DNA of 64,000 bases from Terrimonas ferruginea DSM 30193 (GCF_000425585.1 NZ_KE384398.1:62001-126000); one strand, 5' to 3'; positions 16,239 through 25,740 are shown, numbered from the stretch's first letter. Notes: generated by a model not told the origin, from the letters alone. Translations and numbers: made by a program.

Positions 16239-16658
16239 TCAGCGCAGTTTATCGAGACTTTTCACCAGGCGTTGATCATTCCTGATACCGCGGATCGCCA
16301 TGATAAATCCGACCGCCGTACCGAAAGTGAACAAACACCACAATGCCATACTCCCGGAGTTAAATGCCTGTACGTATTTGAAGTACACGGCAATCAATCC
16401 AAGGCTCAGCAACAAACCAACTATTGCCAGTTTCAGTTGCAGCGAACGGTTCTTGTATTGAAAGATAGTGATCAGCGATAGTACGATGGTAGCCGCAGCA
16501 AGAATCAGGAGAAAGAAGTTATCGCCGCTGTCAAGTGAAGCAGCCTCGATCATTTTCGCATCATTAAGTCTCGTACCCTCATAGAAAGGAAACTTAAAAG
16601 TCAATGCAGCGAAAGCGGCAGAAAGGATCAACCAAAGTGTTTGCTGGCGTTGTATCAT
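16239..16658 (-). CDS. DUF4293 family membrane protein
   Basis: A 139-residue protein with four predicted transmembrane helices (about 6-22, 48-66, 74-93 and 105-122). The N-terminal MIQRQQTLWLILSA is the signature of the DUF4293 family, found almost only in Bacteroidota. The function is unknown; the family is generally linked to the inner membrane by hydrophobicity only. It is a single gene, convergent with the coiled-coil gene. Confidence 0.8.
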   Translation of the reverse strand: MIQRQQTLWLILSAAFAALTFKFPFYEGTRLNDAKMIEAASLDSGDNFFLLILAAATIVLSLITIFQYKNRSLQLKLAIVGLLLSLGLIAVYFKYVQAFNSGSMALWCLFTFGTAVGFIMAIRGIRNDQRLVKSLDKLR

Positions 16659-16690
16659 AAAGTTCGTTTTGTTGTAAAACTAAAGAAAAT

Positions 16691-16760
16691 CGTGAATCGT
16701 CAATCGTGAATAAACAGGCTGTATCACTTAATACTTACTACTTATTACTTAAAACTTATA
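16691..16760. repeat. Heptamer repeats: 3 x CGTSAAT then 5 x ACTTANN
   Basis: Three complement-orientation heptamers (16691-16711), an AAACAGGCTGT link, then ACTTAAT, ACTTACT, ACTTATT, ACTTAAA, ACTTATA (16726-16760) and the core CGGCTGTTTCA. Confidence 0.8.
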
Positions 16761-16769
16761 ACGGCTGTT

Positions 16770-18050
16770 TCATCCCAACTCCGGGTACAACGGAAACTGC
16801 TGCATAAAATTCTTCACTTCATCCTTCACCGCCGCAATTACTTTCTCATCATCTGCATTGGTCAGTACATTATCGATCAGGTCAACAATATTCGCCACAT
16901 CGGCCTCTTTCAGTCCGCGGGTGGTAACAGCCGGTACGCCTACACGGATACCTGAGGTGACGAACGGTGATTTATCATCGAAAGGAACGGCATTTTTGTT
17001 CAGGGTGATATGTGCTTTGTCGAGTGTTTCCTGTGCTTTTTTGCCGGTCAGGTTTTTATTGCGCAGATCGATCAGCATCAGGTGGTTGTCGGTGCCTTCA
17101 CTGATGAGGTTGTAACCTTTGCTCACAAATGCTTTGGCCATGGCCTGCGCATTGGCGATCACCTGTTTGCCATATACGGCAAACTCATCGCTGAGTATTT
17201 CGCCGAAAGCAACGGCTTTGGCGGCAATAACGTGCTCCAGCGGACCGCCCTGCGTTCCCGGAAACACAGCCAGATCGAGCAGTTGGCTCATGGTACGCGT
17301 ATTGCCTTTCGGGTCTTTGATGCCCCAGGGGTTTTCAAAGTCGTGACGCAGCATGATCACACCGCCGCGGGGACCGCGGAGGGTTTTGTGCGTAGTGGAC
17401 GTTACGATATGGCAATGATCAAACGGATCGTTCAGCAGCCCTTTGGCGATCAGTCCCGCAGGGTGCGCAATGTCAGCCAGTACGATGGCTCCGATCTTGT
17501 CTGCCACCTCGCGAATGCGTTTATAATCCCAGTCGCGGCTGTAAGCGGACGCACCGCAGATAATCATGCGGGGTTTTTCTTTCAGCGCTACGGCTTCCAG
17601 TTGTTCGTAATCGACCAGGCCGGTTTCTTTTTTTACTCCGTAAAAATGTGCTTCGTAGGTTTTACCGCTGAAGTTGGCCGGACTGCCGTGTGTAAGGTGT
17701 CCGCCCATGCTGAGGTCGAGACCCAAGACTTTATCACCGGGGCGCATCACTGCCAGGAACACCGCGCCGTTGGCTTGTGCGCCGCTGTGTGGCTGCACGT
17801 TGGCCCAGCTCAGGTTGAAAATCTGCTTCAAACGGTCGATAGCCAGTGTTTCAATCTCATCCACTACCTCGCAACCGCCATAATAACGCTTGCCGGGGTA
17901 GCCTTCCGCATATTTGTTGGTAGGTACGGAGCCCATTGCCTGCATTACCTGCAGGGAGGTAAAATTCTCTGAAGCGATCAGTTCAATACCATTGCGCTGG
18001 CGCTGCAGTTCTTTCTGGATGAGGTCGAAGACCAGGGTATCTTTTTGCAT
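16770..18050 (-). CDS. glyA: Serine hydroxymethyltransferase
   Basis: The 426-residue PLP enzyme that interconverts serine plus tetrahydrofolate with glycine plus methylene-THF, supplying one-carbon units. The N-terminal [17 protein letters not shown], the [16 protein letters not shown] substrate loop, the HSGAQAN segment, the DIAHPAGLI strand with the PLP Asp and His, and the Schiff-base lysine in [14 protein letters not shown] are all intact. The start MQKDTLVFD at 18050 is chosen because the longer frame (to 18188) runs through repeat DNA and because an exact TACCTTTG promoter lies only 4 bases before it, which would make the message leaderless. A single-gene unit. Confidence 0.97.
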   Translation of the reverse strand: MQKDTLVFDLIQKELQRQRNGIELIASENFTSLQVMQAMGSVPTNKYAEGYPGKRYYGGCEVVDEIETLAIDRLKQIFNLSWANVQPHSGAQANGAVFLAVMRPGDKVLGLDLSMGGHLTHGSPANFSGKTYEAHFYGVKKETGLVDYEQLEAVALKEKPRMIICGASAYSRDWDYKRIREVADKIGAIVLADIAHPAGLIAKGLLNDPFDHCHIVTSTTHKTLRGPRGGVIMLRHDFENPWGIKDPKGNTRTMSQLLDLAVFPGTQGGPLEHVIAAKAVAFGEILSDEFAVYGKQVIANAQAMAKAFVSKGYNLISEGTDNHLMLIDLRNKNLTGKKAQETLDKAHITLNKNAVPFDDKSPFVTSGIRVGVPAVTTRGLKEADVANIVDLIDNVLTNADDEKVIAAVKDEVKNFMQQFPLYPELG

Positions 18051-18054
18051 GGCG

Positions 18055-18062
18055 CAAAGGTA
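18055..18062 (-). promoter_or_regulatory. glyA -7 element, apparently leaderless
   Basis: The minus strand reads TACCTTTG, then GCC-type spacer and ATG at 18050. With a usual 5-7 base distance the transcript would begin at or next to the start codon. Confidence 0.55.
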
Positions 18063-18067
18063 GTCGT

Positions 18068-18290
18068 CAAATGTGAAAATGTATCCCGCTTTTAGCGGGA
18101 ATGTGAAAATGTGCAAATGAAGCCGGCAATAGGTGAATAAGTGAATAGGTGAATGGTCAATAGTGAATGGGGAATCGTGAATGGACACCTATCCAGGCAT
18201 ATTACTTAAACTTACTACTTATCACTTACAACCGGCTGTTTCATTTGCACATTTACACATTTACACACTTTCACATTATAGTTTTTTATG
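18068..18290. repeat. Composite intergenic repeat upstream of glyA
   Basis: The parts in order are a TGTGAAAATGT octamer run with a CCCGC-TTTTA-GCGGG hairpin (18068-18118), seven NGTSAAT heptamers (18132-18182), four ACTTANN heptamers (18204-18230), the core CCGGCTGTTTCA, and four CATTTNCA octamers (18242-18273). It is the most complete example of the family, filling the gap between two divergent genes. Confidence 0.8.
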
Positions 18291-18357
18291 TCAAAAACAC
18301 ACTTTCAAATTTTTCCTTACTTTCACAGGCTGTTTTTAGCAAAACAACGTTAGGTTA

Positions 18358-19347
18358 ATGAAGGCAATCATTCCCGTAGCAGGGGCCGGCACCAAACTGC
18401 GTCCGCACAGTTACACCCAGCCCAAAGCACTTATCCCTCTGGCCGGTAAAACCGTTCTGAGCATCATTATTGAACAACTTCGCGAAGCTGGCATACAGGA
18501 GTTTATTTTCATCGTGGGTTATCTCGGTGATAAAATATTCGACTATGTGCAGGCCAAACATCCCGATATTCAAGCCCATTACGTTCATCAGCCCGACCGC
18601 CAGGGTGTAGGCCACGCCATCCGCCTGGCCCGCAACCTCGTCAACGGCGATGAAATTTTTGTGGTACTCGGCGATACCATCTGCGAATACGATGTACAGG
18701 CCGTGGTCAACCATCCACATTCCATGATCGGCGTACGCAAAGTAGACGACCCGCGCGATTTCGGCGTAGCCGAGATCAACGACGACGGAGCCATCGAGCA
18801 CGTGGTGGAGAAACCACATATTCCGAAGTCCAACATGGCCATGGTCGGTATCTACAAGATCCGCGAAAGCACACAGATGTTTGAATGCATCGAAAACAAC
18901 ATCCTCCAGGGGTTACGCAGCCACGGCGAGTTCAGTCTTACCGACGCGCTCGACTGCATGATCCGCACAGGTGTGCGTTTTGATTCCTTCAAAGTAGACA
19001 GTTGGTTCGATTGCGGACGTAAAGAAACCATGCTCGAATCCAATGCCATCCTGCTGAAGAAATTCAACGCAGACCAACACGAATACCAGTTTGAGAACAC
19101 GGTAATCATCAAACCCGTCAGTATCGGAGAAGGATGTGCCATCCGCAATTCGATTATCGGTCCCAATGTGACCATCGGAGAAAATACGAAGCTGGATTAT
19201 TCCATTGTCAAAAACTCAATCGTCGGTTCTTATTCCAATCTGTATGATATTGTACTGGAAGAATCCATCATCGGCAGCGATACAGCGCTGCGCGGAGAAT
19301 CCAGAACCCTGAATATCGGCGACAATACCAGCATCGACCTGGGCTGA
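18358..19347 (+). CDS. Sugar-phosphate nucleotidyltransferase (RmlA/GlmU-N-like)
   Basis: A 329-residue enzyme of the glucose-1-phosphate thymidylyl/uridylyltransferase type. The N-terminal PVAGAGTKLRPHSYTQPKAL is the nucleotide-binding G-x-G-T-x-L-R-P...K signature with a conserved catalytic Lys. The middle has GDTICEYD (metal-binding Asp) and VEKPHIPKS. From about residue 240 a left-handed beta helix of hexapeptides follows (IIKPVSIGEG, SIIGPNVTIG), which in this family gives oligomerisation or an acyltransferase-like tail. It makes an activated sugar for envelope polysaccharide; which NTP and sugar cannot be read. It is followed 13 bases later by the nitronate monooxygenase gene, so the two may be cotranscribed. 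Confidence 0.85.
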   Translation: MKAIIPVAGAGTKLRPHSYTQPKALIPLAGKTVLSIIIEQLREAGIQEFIFIVGYLGDKIFDYVQAKHPDIQAHYVHQPDRQGVGHAIRLARNLVNGDEIFVVLGDTICEYDVQAVVNHPHSMIGVRKVDDPRDFGVAEINDDGAIEHVVEKPHIPKSNMAMVGIYKIRESTQMFECIENNILQGLRSHGEFSLTDALDCMIRTGVRFDSFKVDSWFDCGRKETMLESNAILLKKFNADQHEYQFENTVIIKPVSIGEGCAIRNSIIGPNVTIGENTKLDYSIVKNSIVGSYSNLYDIVLEESIIGSDTALRGESRTLNIGDNTSIDLG

Positions 19348-19360
19348 TAAATTCTTGTAC

Positions 19361-20311
19361 ATGGCTTTTGAAAATCGCATTACCCGGCTTTTCGGCATTC
19401 GTTATCCCCTTGTACAGGCAGGTATGATCTGGGCAAGCGGCTGGCGGCTGGCCAGAGCAGTGAGTAATGCAGGCGGTCTCGGCCTGCTCGGTGCCGGCTC
19501 CATGTACCCCGATGTTTTACGCGAACATATCCGCCGTTGCAAAGAAGCCACCTCCCATCCTTTCGGTGTCAATGTGCCCCTGCTCTATCCCAATATTGAG
19601 GAGCACATGCAGATCATCCGCGAGGAAAAAGTCCCCATCGTTTTTACCTCTGCCGGCAATCCCAGGACATGGACTTCCATTCTCAAAGAAGAAGGCATTA
19701 CCGTAGTGCATGTGGTCAGCAGCAGCAAGTTTGCCCGCAAAGCCGAAGAGGCGGGTTGCGACGCCGTGGTGGCCGAAGGTTTTGAAGCCGGCGGGCACAA
19801 CGGACGCGAAGAGACCACGACCCTGGTCCTGATCCCCGCCGTTGCGGCTGCTGTGAATATACCCGTCATTGCTGCAGGAGGTATCGCCACAGGCCGTCAG
19901 GCCTTTGCCGCCATGGTACTCGGGGCAGAGGGCGCCCAGCTCGGCACACGCTTCGTAGCCAGCGAGGAAGCGTCCTCCCACCTGCATTTTAAAGAAGCCG
20001 TACTGAAAGCTACGGAAGGCGATACACAGCTCTCCCTGAAACAGTTAACACCGGTTCGCCTGCTGAAGAACCGCTTTTTCCAGGATGTGCAGGCCGCCGA
20101 GCTCCGCGGCGCCCCGCCGGAAGAATTAATAAAACTGCTGGGACGCGCCCGTGCCAAAAAAGGCATGTTTGAGGGCGATATGGACGAGGGCGAACTCGAG
20201 ATCGGACAGGTGGCTGCACTCGTCAGAAATATTCTCCCTGCCGGTCAAATCGTGGAAGAGGTCTGGAAAGAGTGGGAAGCCGCTTTGGAAAATCCACTGA
20301 AAATGCTTTAA
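19361..20311 (+). CDS. Nitronate monooxygenase (2-nitropropane dioxygenase family)
   Basis: A 316-residue FMN enzyme with a TIM barrel. Visible signatures are the N-terminal ITRLFGIRYPLVQAGM, AVSNAGGLGLLGAGS, the FTSAGNP strand, GFEAGGHNGR with the catalytic-site His, IPVIAAGGIATGRQ and LGAEGAQLGTRF, the phosphate-binding end of the barrel. The family oxidises alkyl nitronates such as propionate 3-nitronate; some members act instead as enoyl-ACP reductases (FabK), which share this fold, so the exact reaction is uncertain. ATG 19361 is preferred to the TTG at 19355. It probably rides on the upstream nucleotidyltransferase transcript. Confidence 0.88.
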   Translation: MAFENRITRLFGIRYPLVQAGMIWASGWRLARAVSNAGGLGLLGAGSMYPDVLREHIRRCKEATSHPFGVNVPLLYPNIEEHMQIIREEKVPIVFTSAGNPRTWTSILKEEGITVVHVVSSSKFARKAEEAGCDAVVAEGFEAGGHNGREETTTLVLIPAVAAAVNIPVIAAGGIATGRQAFAAMVLGAEGAQLGTRFVASEEASSHLHFKEAVLKATEGDTQLSLKQLTPVRLLKNRFFQDVQAAELRGAPPEELIKLLGRARAKKGMFEGDMDEGELEIGQVAALVRNILPAGQIVEEVWKEWEAALENPLKML

Positions 20312-20355
20312 TTTTATACTAACCGATTTCTCCCAAAACCGAATAAACTTATTTT

Positions 20356-20781
20356 ATGAAAGCAAAGCTGCTTTTACTCGTGCCTGCAGTGATCGCTGTG
20401 CAGGCAGCCAATGCGGGTAATATCGACCCGAAAGAGCCTTGTGAAAAATCCGGCACCTGCAATCTTAAAAAGAAAAATGACGTCAACGGTAAAGTGACGC
20501 AGTCCGATAGCAAACGGCCATTGAAAAATGTGAGCGTTACCGCTTACCCCGTCGACCGCAAGGAAGCCACCGTTATTCAAACCAACGATAACGGCCACTA
20601 TGTATTCGACGAACTCAAACCAGGCGTTTACAAATTTGTTTTTGAAAAATCAGGCTATAAAAAAATCGTCCGCGATAAAATAACCATCCGTACAGATGAA
20701 GGCTTTCAGCTTGACATCGAAATGACAGAACAAAAGGTGATCGAAGTAGCACCTTCTCCGCTGCATTTTTCCGACTTCTGA
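20356..20781 (+). CDS. Exported carboxypeptidase-regulatory-like domain protein
   Basis: A 141-residue secreted protein: signal peptide at 1-20 (LLLLVPAVIAVQAANA), a short Lys-rich linker with two Cys (EKSGTC), then one CarboxypepD_reg-like beta-sandwich at about 45-125 (NGKVTQSDSKRPLKNVSVTA ... GHYVFDELKPGVYKFVFEKS ... KITIRTDEG). This domain is best known as the N-terminal plug-side module of TonB-dependent receptors, but here it is free-standing. Possibly a periplasmic or surface scaffold; the function is not known. A bidirectional terminator follows at 20804-20839. Confidence 0.8.
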   Translation: MKAKLLLLVPAVIAVQAANAGNIDPKEPCEKSGTCNLKKKNDVNGKVTQSDSKRPLKNVSVTAYPVDRKEATVIQTNDNGHYVFDELKPGVYKFVFEKSGYKKIVRDKITIRTDEGFQLDIEMTEQKVIEVAPSPLHFSDF

Positions 20782-20803
20782 CGATTGACAACTTATAAAT
20801 AGG

Positions 20804-20839
20804 AAAAGGTGGTATCAACATAACTGACGCCACCTTTTT
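20804..20839. terminator. Bidirectional terminator
   Basis: AAAAGGTGG and CCACCTTTTTT arms between two convergent genes. Confidence 0.75.
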
Positions 20840-20875
20840 TATTATATCCAGACAAACTTAGCTGATCCGGTCAAC

Positions 20876-21463
20876 TTAATACGCCGGGTCTATGAAATCA
20901 TACCCCTTGTCTATCAACAACTGCAAGTAACTCTCAAAATCAACTGCTATCACCTTAAAACTGTCCGGGTCGTGTAGGAAACGGACCACCTGTCCTGACC
21001 GTCCTTCTTTTGTCGGGTTGAAATCAATATAGAGAGAAGATGTACCGCCATTGTTCATGCAATCCGCGAAGCAAAGCCATTTGTTCATGTTTACATCAGG
21101 ATCAATTCCCTTGCCTAAAAGTCCCGGTTCTTTATCCAGATAATCTTCATAACGAGTACGGATGCTTTCCCTATATTTATCCGCTTCTATAATTTGTTCT
21201 ACTGATTTTAGATAATATGGATATTCGGTCACATCTGACCCTAATATTAAAACAGCAATCTCTTTGTCTTCATAAGCTTGCCAATACGTACCATTGATCT
21301 GTCCTAGTAATTGTAACAAAGCAGCAGGGCATTCGGGGAATTGCTCTTTCAGTTTGGCAAGTTGACATTCCGTAGCACCTTTCGCACTAGCCAGGTCAGT
21401 TTTGTCTTCCTCAGATAGATGTTCATATAGTCCTTTGAGATACTTATCTACAATTGTGTCCAT
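20876..21463 (-). CDS. SMI1/KNR4 family protein (immunity-like)
   Basis: A 195-residue soluble protein. The N-terminal half has the pattern of the SMI1/KNR4 superfamily (ATECQLAKLKEQFPECPAAL, then LLGQINGTYW), followed by a conserved loading strand (KWLCFADCMNNGGTSSLYID) and a final hydrophobic segment (SFESYLQLL-like FESYLQLLIDKGYD). In bacteria this fold is mainly used by immunity proteins that neutralise contact-dependent or polymorphic toxins. No toxin gene is adjacent; its downstream neighbour is unrelated and uvrA lies upstream on the same strand with only a 29-base gap. It may therefore be an orphan immunity gene; AT content is higher than in uvrA. Confidence 0.75.
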   Translation of the reverse strand: MDTIVDKYLKGLYEHLSEEDKTDLASAKGATECQLAKLKEQFPECPAALLQLLGQINGTYWQAYEDKEIAVLILGSDVTEYPYYLKSVEQIIEADKYRESIRTRYEDYLDKEPGLLGKGIDPDVNMNKWLCFADCMNNGGTSSLYIDFNPTKEGRSGQVVRFLHDPDSFKVIAVDFESYLQLLIDKGYDFIDPAY

Positions 21464-21492
21464 AGTAACAATGCACTTTTACATTCATTTCA

Positions 21493-24372
21493 TTATAAAA
21501 ACTTCCCGGTATGACTGGCCTTCACTTTGCGGATGCCTTCGGGTTTACCGGCATACACCAGTTCACCACCGCCATCACCCGCTTCAGGTCCCAATTCTAT
21601 CAGCCAGTCTGCACAACGGATCACATCGGTATTGTGCTCGATCACCAGGATGGAATGCCCCTGCTCGATCAATGCCTGGAAAGAAGCCAGCAGCTTGCGT
21701 ATATCATGAAAATGCAAACCGGTTGTCGGTTCGTCGAAGATGAACAGGATCTTGTTGCCTGCCCGTCCTTTGCCAAGGAAGGATGCCAGCTTCACCCGCT
21801 GCGCTTCACCGCCTGACAAAGTATCGGATGATTGGCCGAGTTTGATATAACCCAATCCCACATCACTCAAAGGTTGGATCGCCCTTGCAATCGCGGCAGA
21901 CTCTTTATCCAGGTTAAAAAAATCAATTGCTTCGTCCACACTCATCTGCAACACATCATAGATATTCTTTTCGCGGAAACTGACTTCCAGCACTTCTTCC
22001 TTGAATCTTTTGCCGCCGCAGGACTCACATACCAGGTGCACGTCTGCAAGGAATTGCATCTCTACCACCTGTTCGCCTTCACCCTTGCAGGTATCGCAAC
22101 GGCCTCCATCTACGTTGAAGGAGAAATGTTTTGGCTGAAAGCCACGCATCTTGCTCAAAGGCTGGCGGGCAAACAGATCGCGGATCTCATCGTAGGCTTT
22201 GATATAGGTAACCGGGTTACTGCGGGAAGATTTTCCGATCGGATTCTGGTCCACCATCTCCACCTGCTGAATGCTGTCGATATCGCCGGTCACTGCTTTA
22301 TGAAAACCAACTTTATCGCCGGTAAACTCACCTTTGATCTTCTGCAAAGCGGGATAAAGAATTTGTTTGACCAGGGTCGTTTTACCACTTCCGCTCACTC
22401 CACTCACCACGCAAAGCACATTAAGCGGAAACTCCACGTCGATGTCTCTTAAATTATGTTGACGGGCACCTTCCACTTTGATCGAGCGTGTCCACTTGCG
22501 CGGACTGGCAGGTGGTTCGATCTTCAGTTTGCCGCTGAGGTATTGCCCGGTCAGGCTTTTGGGATTTTTGATCAATGTATCGTAATCGCCTTCGGCCACT
22601 ACCTCGCCACCGAGATGTGAAGCCAGCGGTCCCATGTCGATGATATGATCGGCTTCGCGCATCATCATTTCATCGTGCTCCACCACTACAACCGTATTGT
22701 TGAGATCGCGTAATTCTTTCAATACACGGATCAGGTTGGCTGTATCGCGTGAATGCAGACCGATTGACGGCTCATCCAAAATGTATAAGGAATTGGTGAG
22801 GTTGTTACCAAGACTGCGCGTCAGTTGTATACGCTGGCTTTCACCACCGGAAAGCGTGTTGGCCAGGCGGCCGAGCGTAAGATAGCCTAACCCTACATCC
22901 AGCAGCGTGTTAAGCCGGTGATTGATCTCAAGCAGGATGCGCTTCGCTATCTGTTGCTGGTGTTCGCTCAACGTTGGTTCCAGTTCTTTGAACCATGTCT
23001 GCAGATCGCGTGCAGGCATTTCGGTCAACTCACCGATATGCTTGTCATTTATTTTTACATACAAGGCTTCCTTGCGCAAACGGTAACCGTGACAATCAGG
23101 ACAGATCGTACGCCCACGATAACGGCTCAGTAAAACGCGGTATTGAACCTTGTAAAGATTCTGTTCAACTTCTTTGAAAAAATCGTTGATGCCGTTCACA
23201 TACTGATTGCCTTCATACAACGCTTTTAACTGCGCGGCAGTAAGGTCGGCTATCGGTTTGTGAATGGGAAAATCAAACTTTTTGGCACCGCGGATAAACT
23301 GTTCTTTCCACAAACCCAGTTTCTCCCCTTTCCAGGGAGCCACGGCACCTTCGTAAACGCTGAGGCGCTTATCGGGGATCACCAATTCCATATCGATACC
23401 CAGCACCTGGCTGAAACCTTCGCAGGTAGGGCAGGCACCGAATGGATTATTATAAGAAAAAAGATTGGGTTGCGGTTCCTCAAACTGCAAGCCGTCCAAC
23501 TCGAACCGGTTGTTGAAATGCAGCAATTTCACCGAAGCCTTAGGTGCAGATGTCTGCACTTCGAGATACATATCGCCTTCGCCTTCATAAAAAGCGGTGC
23601 CTGCCGAGTCGGCGATGCGATGCAGGTCATCTTCATCGAACTCGCGGACTACGATACGGTCTACCAGCAGGTAAACTATTTTCTTTCCGCTCTCAGGGAT
23701 GCGCGTCTTCAATTCTTTGTCGGGCATTTCCATCAACTCTTCAATGCGGAATACCTGCGCTTCTTCTTTTCCCTGTGCGGGGATATACATGCGTGAAAAA
23801 CCTTTTTGTGCAAGGATGTTCAGCTCTTCGCGTGTGCTGCGGTTGCGGTGCTGGCGAAAGGCAACGAGTATGAAAATGCGGTCGCCTTCTTTTCCTTTAC
23901 GAATAGCCTCTACAACATCGGTCACATCGTCCTTCTTTACTTCGCGGCCGGATACGGGAGAATAAGTAATACCGACACGTGCGTACAGCAAACGCAGGTA
24001 GTCTTGTATCTCGGTCATACTGCCGACGGTACTGCGCGGCGTGCGGTTGATTACTTTCTGTTCGATAGCGATCGCGGGGCACAGGCCTTTGATGTAGTCC
24101 ATATCCGGTTTATTCATCCGGTTGAGGAACTGACGGGCATAGGCACTGAGGCTTTCCGCATAGCGGCGCTGCCCTTCGGCATACAGGGTGTCGATGGTCA
24201 GGGAAGATTTCCCGGAACCGGATACGCCTGTCACCACCACCAGTTTGTTTCGTGGAATTTCCACTGAAACGTCTTTGAGGTTGTGTACGCGGGCACCTTT
24301 GATGAAGATATTATCTGCAGAATTTACGGTACGTGACGTACCGGGTTTTTTCTCTTTTATTCGCTTTTCCAT
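21493..24372 (-). CDS. uvrA: Excinuclease ABC subunit A
   Basis: A 959-residue UvrA, the damage-recognition ATPase of nucleotide excision repair. It has two ABC modules, each with its own Walker A (GVSGSGKS at 49-56; GVSGSGKT in the second half), signature LSGGESQR and LSGGEAQR, and Walker B ([16 protein letters not shown]). Zinc-finger pairs are CPTC, CPDC and the [10 protein letters not shown]...CESCGGKRF module. The ATG at 24372 is chosen over 24396 because an exact TAACTTTG promoter (minus strand, 24385-24392) lies between them. It could continue into the SMI1/KNR4 gene 29 bases downstream. Confidence 0.97.
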   Translation of the reverse strand: MEKRIKEKKPGTSRTVNSADNIFIKGARVHNLKDVSVEIPRNKLVVVTGVSGSGKSSLTIDTLYAEGQRRYAESLSAYARQFLNRMNKPDMDYIKGLCPAIAIEQKVINRTPRSTVGSMTEIQDYLRLLYARVGITYSPVSGREVKKDDVTDVVEAIRKGKEGDRIFILVAFRQHRNRSTREELNILAQKGFSRMYIPAQGKEEAQVFRIEELMEMPDKELKTRIPESGKKIVYLLVDRIVVREFDEDDLHRIADSAGTAFYEGEGDMYLEVQTSAPKASVKLLHFNNRFELDGLQFEEPQPNLFSYNNPFGACPTCEGFSQVLGIDMELVIPDKRLSVYEGAVAPWKGEKLGLWKEQFIRGAKKFDFPIHKPIADLTAAQLKALYEGNQYVNGINDFFKEVEQNLYKVQYRVLLSRYRGRTICPDCHGYRLRKEALYVKINDKHIGELTEMPARDLQTWFKELEPTLSEHQQQIAKRILLEINHRLNTLLDVGLGYLTLGRLANTLSGGESQRIQLTRSLGNNLTNSLYILDEPSIGLHSRDTANLIRVLKELRDLNNTVVVVEHDEMMMREADHIIDMGPLASHLGGEVVAEGDYDTLIKNPKSLTGQYLSGKLKIEPPASPRKWTRSIKVEGARQHNLRDIDVEFPLNVLCVVSGVSGSGKTTLVKQILYPALQKIKGEFTGDKVGFHKAVTGDIDSIQQVEMVDQNPIGKSSRSNPVTYIKAYDEIRDLFARQPLSKMRGFQPKHFSFNVDGGRCDTCKGEGEQVVEMQFLADVHLVCESCGGKRFKEEVLEVSFREKNIYDVLQMSVDEAIDFFNLDKESAAIARAIQPLSDVGLGYIKLGQSSDTLSGGEAQRVKLASFLGKGRAGNKILFIFDEPTTGLHFHDIRKLLASFQALIEQGHSILVIEHNTDVIRCADWLIELGPEAGDGGGELVYAGKPEGIRKVKASHTGKFL

Positions 24373-24384
24373 TCGTAGTGACGG

Positions 24385-24392
24385 CAAAGTTA
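24385..24392 (-). promoter_or_regulatory. uvrA -7 element
   Basis: The minus strand reads TAACTTTG, an exact TAnnTTTG, 12 bases before the ATG at 24372. No SOS-type operator was recognised. Confidence 0.55.
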
Positions 24393-24792
24393 GCACCTGG
24401 CGGCGGTAAATAGCGGAGGGTTTGTGCGCAATTCTGAAATTGTTAAAAATCGTTATATATCAAGGAAAAGCCGGATGTTTTGCATTAAAACCGGCAAATG
24501 TCCTTTCTTCCTTAACAAGCTCCGGTCATCGAAATCCTCCCAGCATTAACAATAATTTTACAACAATTAAGGGACGATCGGTTGGTGGCTATTTGGCAGT
24601 ATCACAAAAAGGATTATTTTTAGTGTCCAATGTCCTTAAAAAGTAAAAAAATCAAATTGTGAAAAACCACAAAACAACCCGCCTATTGCAATAAACTTCT
24701 ACACGTTTTTTTAACCGATTTTTTACAGACCAATATCCATTTTTCCGTGCATACTTGTGCCCGGTCGACAACCTAAACCTGTAGGAGTTTAT
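24393..24792. other. AT-rich gap between uvrA and the sigma factor
   Basis: No gene is supportable. The stretch 24630-24740 is rich in A and T runs. TACTTGTG near 24750 is a one-mismatch TAnnTTTG and may drive the sigma factor. Confidence 0.4.
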
Positions 24793-25374
24793 ATGAAAGC
24801 TTTTAGCAAGAAAACAGACAACGAGCTGATTCACCTTTTTACCGAAGGTCATCTCGAAGCCCTGGAGGCCTTGATTGTCCGTCATAAGGACAAGCTCTAC
24901 ACCTCTATCCTGTTCCTGGTTAAAGACAAGTATCTTGCCGAAGATATCTTCCAGGACGTTTTTATCCGCATTATTGATACAATGCGTAGCGGCCGCTATA
25001 CGGAAGAAGGAAAATTCCTTCCCTGGGCCATGCGTATTGCGCACAATTTATGTGTGGATCATTTCCGCAAGGTAAAACGTACGCCTACCATCCGTACCGG
25101 TGATGACAAAGACATCTTTGAAGTGTTGCACTTCACGGATGACACGGCTGAAACCGCTATGGTAAAACGTCAGAGCTACGATCGTGTGCGGAATATGCTG
25201 GATCATCTTCCCGAAGACCAGCGCGAAGTGATCATTCTCCGTCATTATGCAGACATGAGTTTTAAAGAAATTGCCGCAGCCACCAACTGCAGCATCAACA
25301 CAGCGCTTGGACGTATGCGCTACGGACTCATAAATTTGCGCAAAATGATGGTACAAAAACAGATCGCTTTATAA
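24793..25374 (+). CDS. ECF-type RNA polymerase sigma factor
   Basis: A 193-residue sigma-70 family factor. Region 2 includes KTDNELIHLFTEGHLEALEA, DKYLAEDIFQDVFIRI (the DIFQDVFI helix of region 2.2) and LPWAMRIAHNLCVDHFRKVKR. Region 4 has LPEDQREVIILRHYADMSFK followed by the helix-turn-helix EIAAATNCSINTALGRMRYG. The ATG at 24793, preceded by GTAGGAGTTTAT, is preferred to an earlier in-frame codon at 24757. No anti-sigma gene flanks it, which is common for growth-associated Bacteroidota ECF factors of this length. The candidate small RNA starts 10 bases after its stop. Confidence 0.93.
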   Translation: MKAFSKKTDNELIHLFTEGHLEALEALIVRHKDKLYTSILFLVKDKYLAEDIFQDVFIRIIDTMRSGRYTEEGKFLPWAMRIAHNLCVDHFRKVKRTPTIRTGDDKDIFEVLHFTDDTAETAMVKRQSYDRVRNMLDHLPEDQREVIILRHYADMSFKEIAAATNCSINTALGRMRYGLINLRKMMVQKQIAL

Positions 25375-25383
25375 GCTTTTCCC

Positions 25384-25391
25384 TATATTTG
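25384..25391 (+). promoter_or_regulatory. Bacteroidota -7 element before a structured non-coding segment
   Basis: TATATTTG, an exact TAnnTTTG, 10 bases after the sigma factor stop. The only thing downstream on this strand before a terminator is non-coding. Confidence 0.55.
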
Positions 25392-25397
25392 CACACA

Positions 25398-25562
25398 CGA
25401 ACGATCATTAGTTTTTGTTTTATAAAAGCTTGTCATCCTGTATCTCCCGCTGGAGAGAAGAAATTCGATATCGAGCAGTTTATCGGTTTGCTTGCCGTGC
25501 CGGCAGGCTGGTATTAGGATGACACCAAATTGAACCGGGCCTTTAGGGGCCCGGTTTTTTAT
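25398..25562 (+). ncRNA. Candidate small structured RNA (6S-like in outline)
   Basis: The segment lies between an exact promoter and a strong terminator (25533-25560: AACCGGGCC/GGCCCGGTT, then TTTTTT) and holds no open frame. An 8-base closing stem GTCATCCT (25432-25439) / AGGATGAC (25516-25523) encloses about 76 bases with smaller helices (CTCC-CGCT-GGAG; TGCCG-TGC-CGGCA; CGATA/TATCG). Length and a long stem with an internal open region resemble 6S RNA, but I cannot confirm the family. It could instead be a copy of a dispersed GTCATCCT-type intergenic repeat. Confidence 0.45.
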
Positions 25563-25611
25563 GCGCCTCAGGGCGTATAAAAAACCGAATGTGCCCAACT
25601 GCGTTGGGGCC

Positions 25612-25740
25612 ATGTGTAAATGTGGAAATGAAATTTTGATCAGTTGCCGTGAACGCTAACGCTTACTGCCCCTGGCATTCATTTACACATTTTCACATCT
25701 GCCGCTTTCGCGGCGGCACATTTCCACATTTTTTTCCCGC
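25612..25740. repeat. Composite intergenic repeat: octamers and hairpin
   Basis: TGTGTAAATGTGGAAATG, later CATTTACACATTTTCACAT, a GCCGC-TTTC-GCGGC hairpin, then CACATTTCCACATTT. The same words occur at 12600, 18068 and 18242. Confidence 0.6.
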
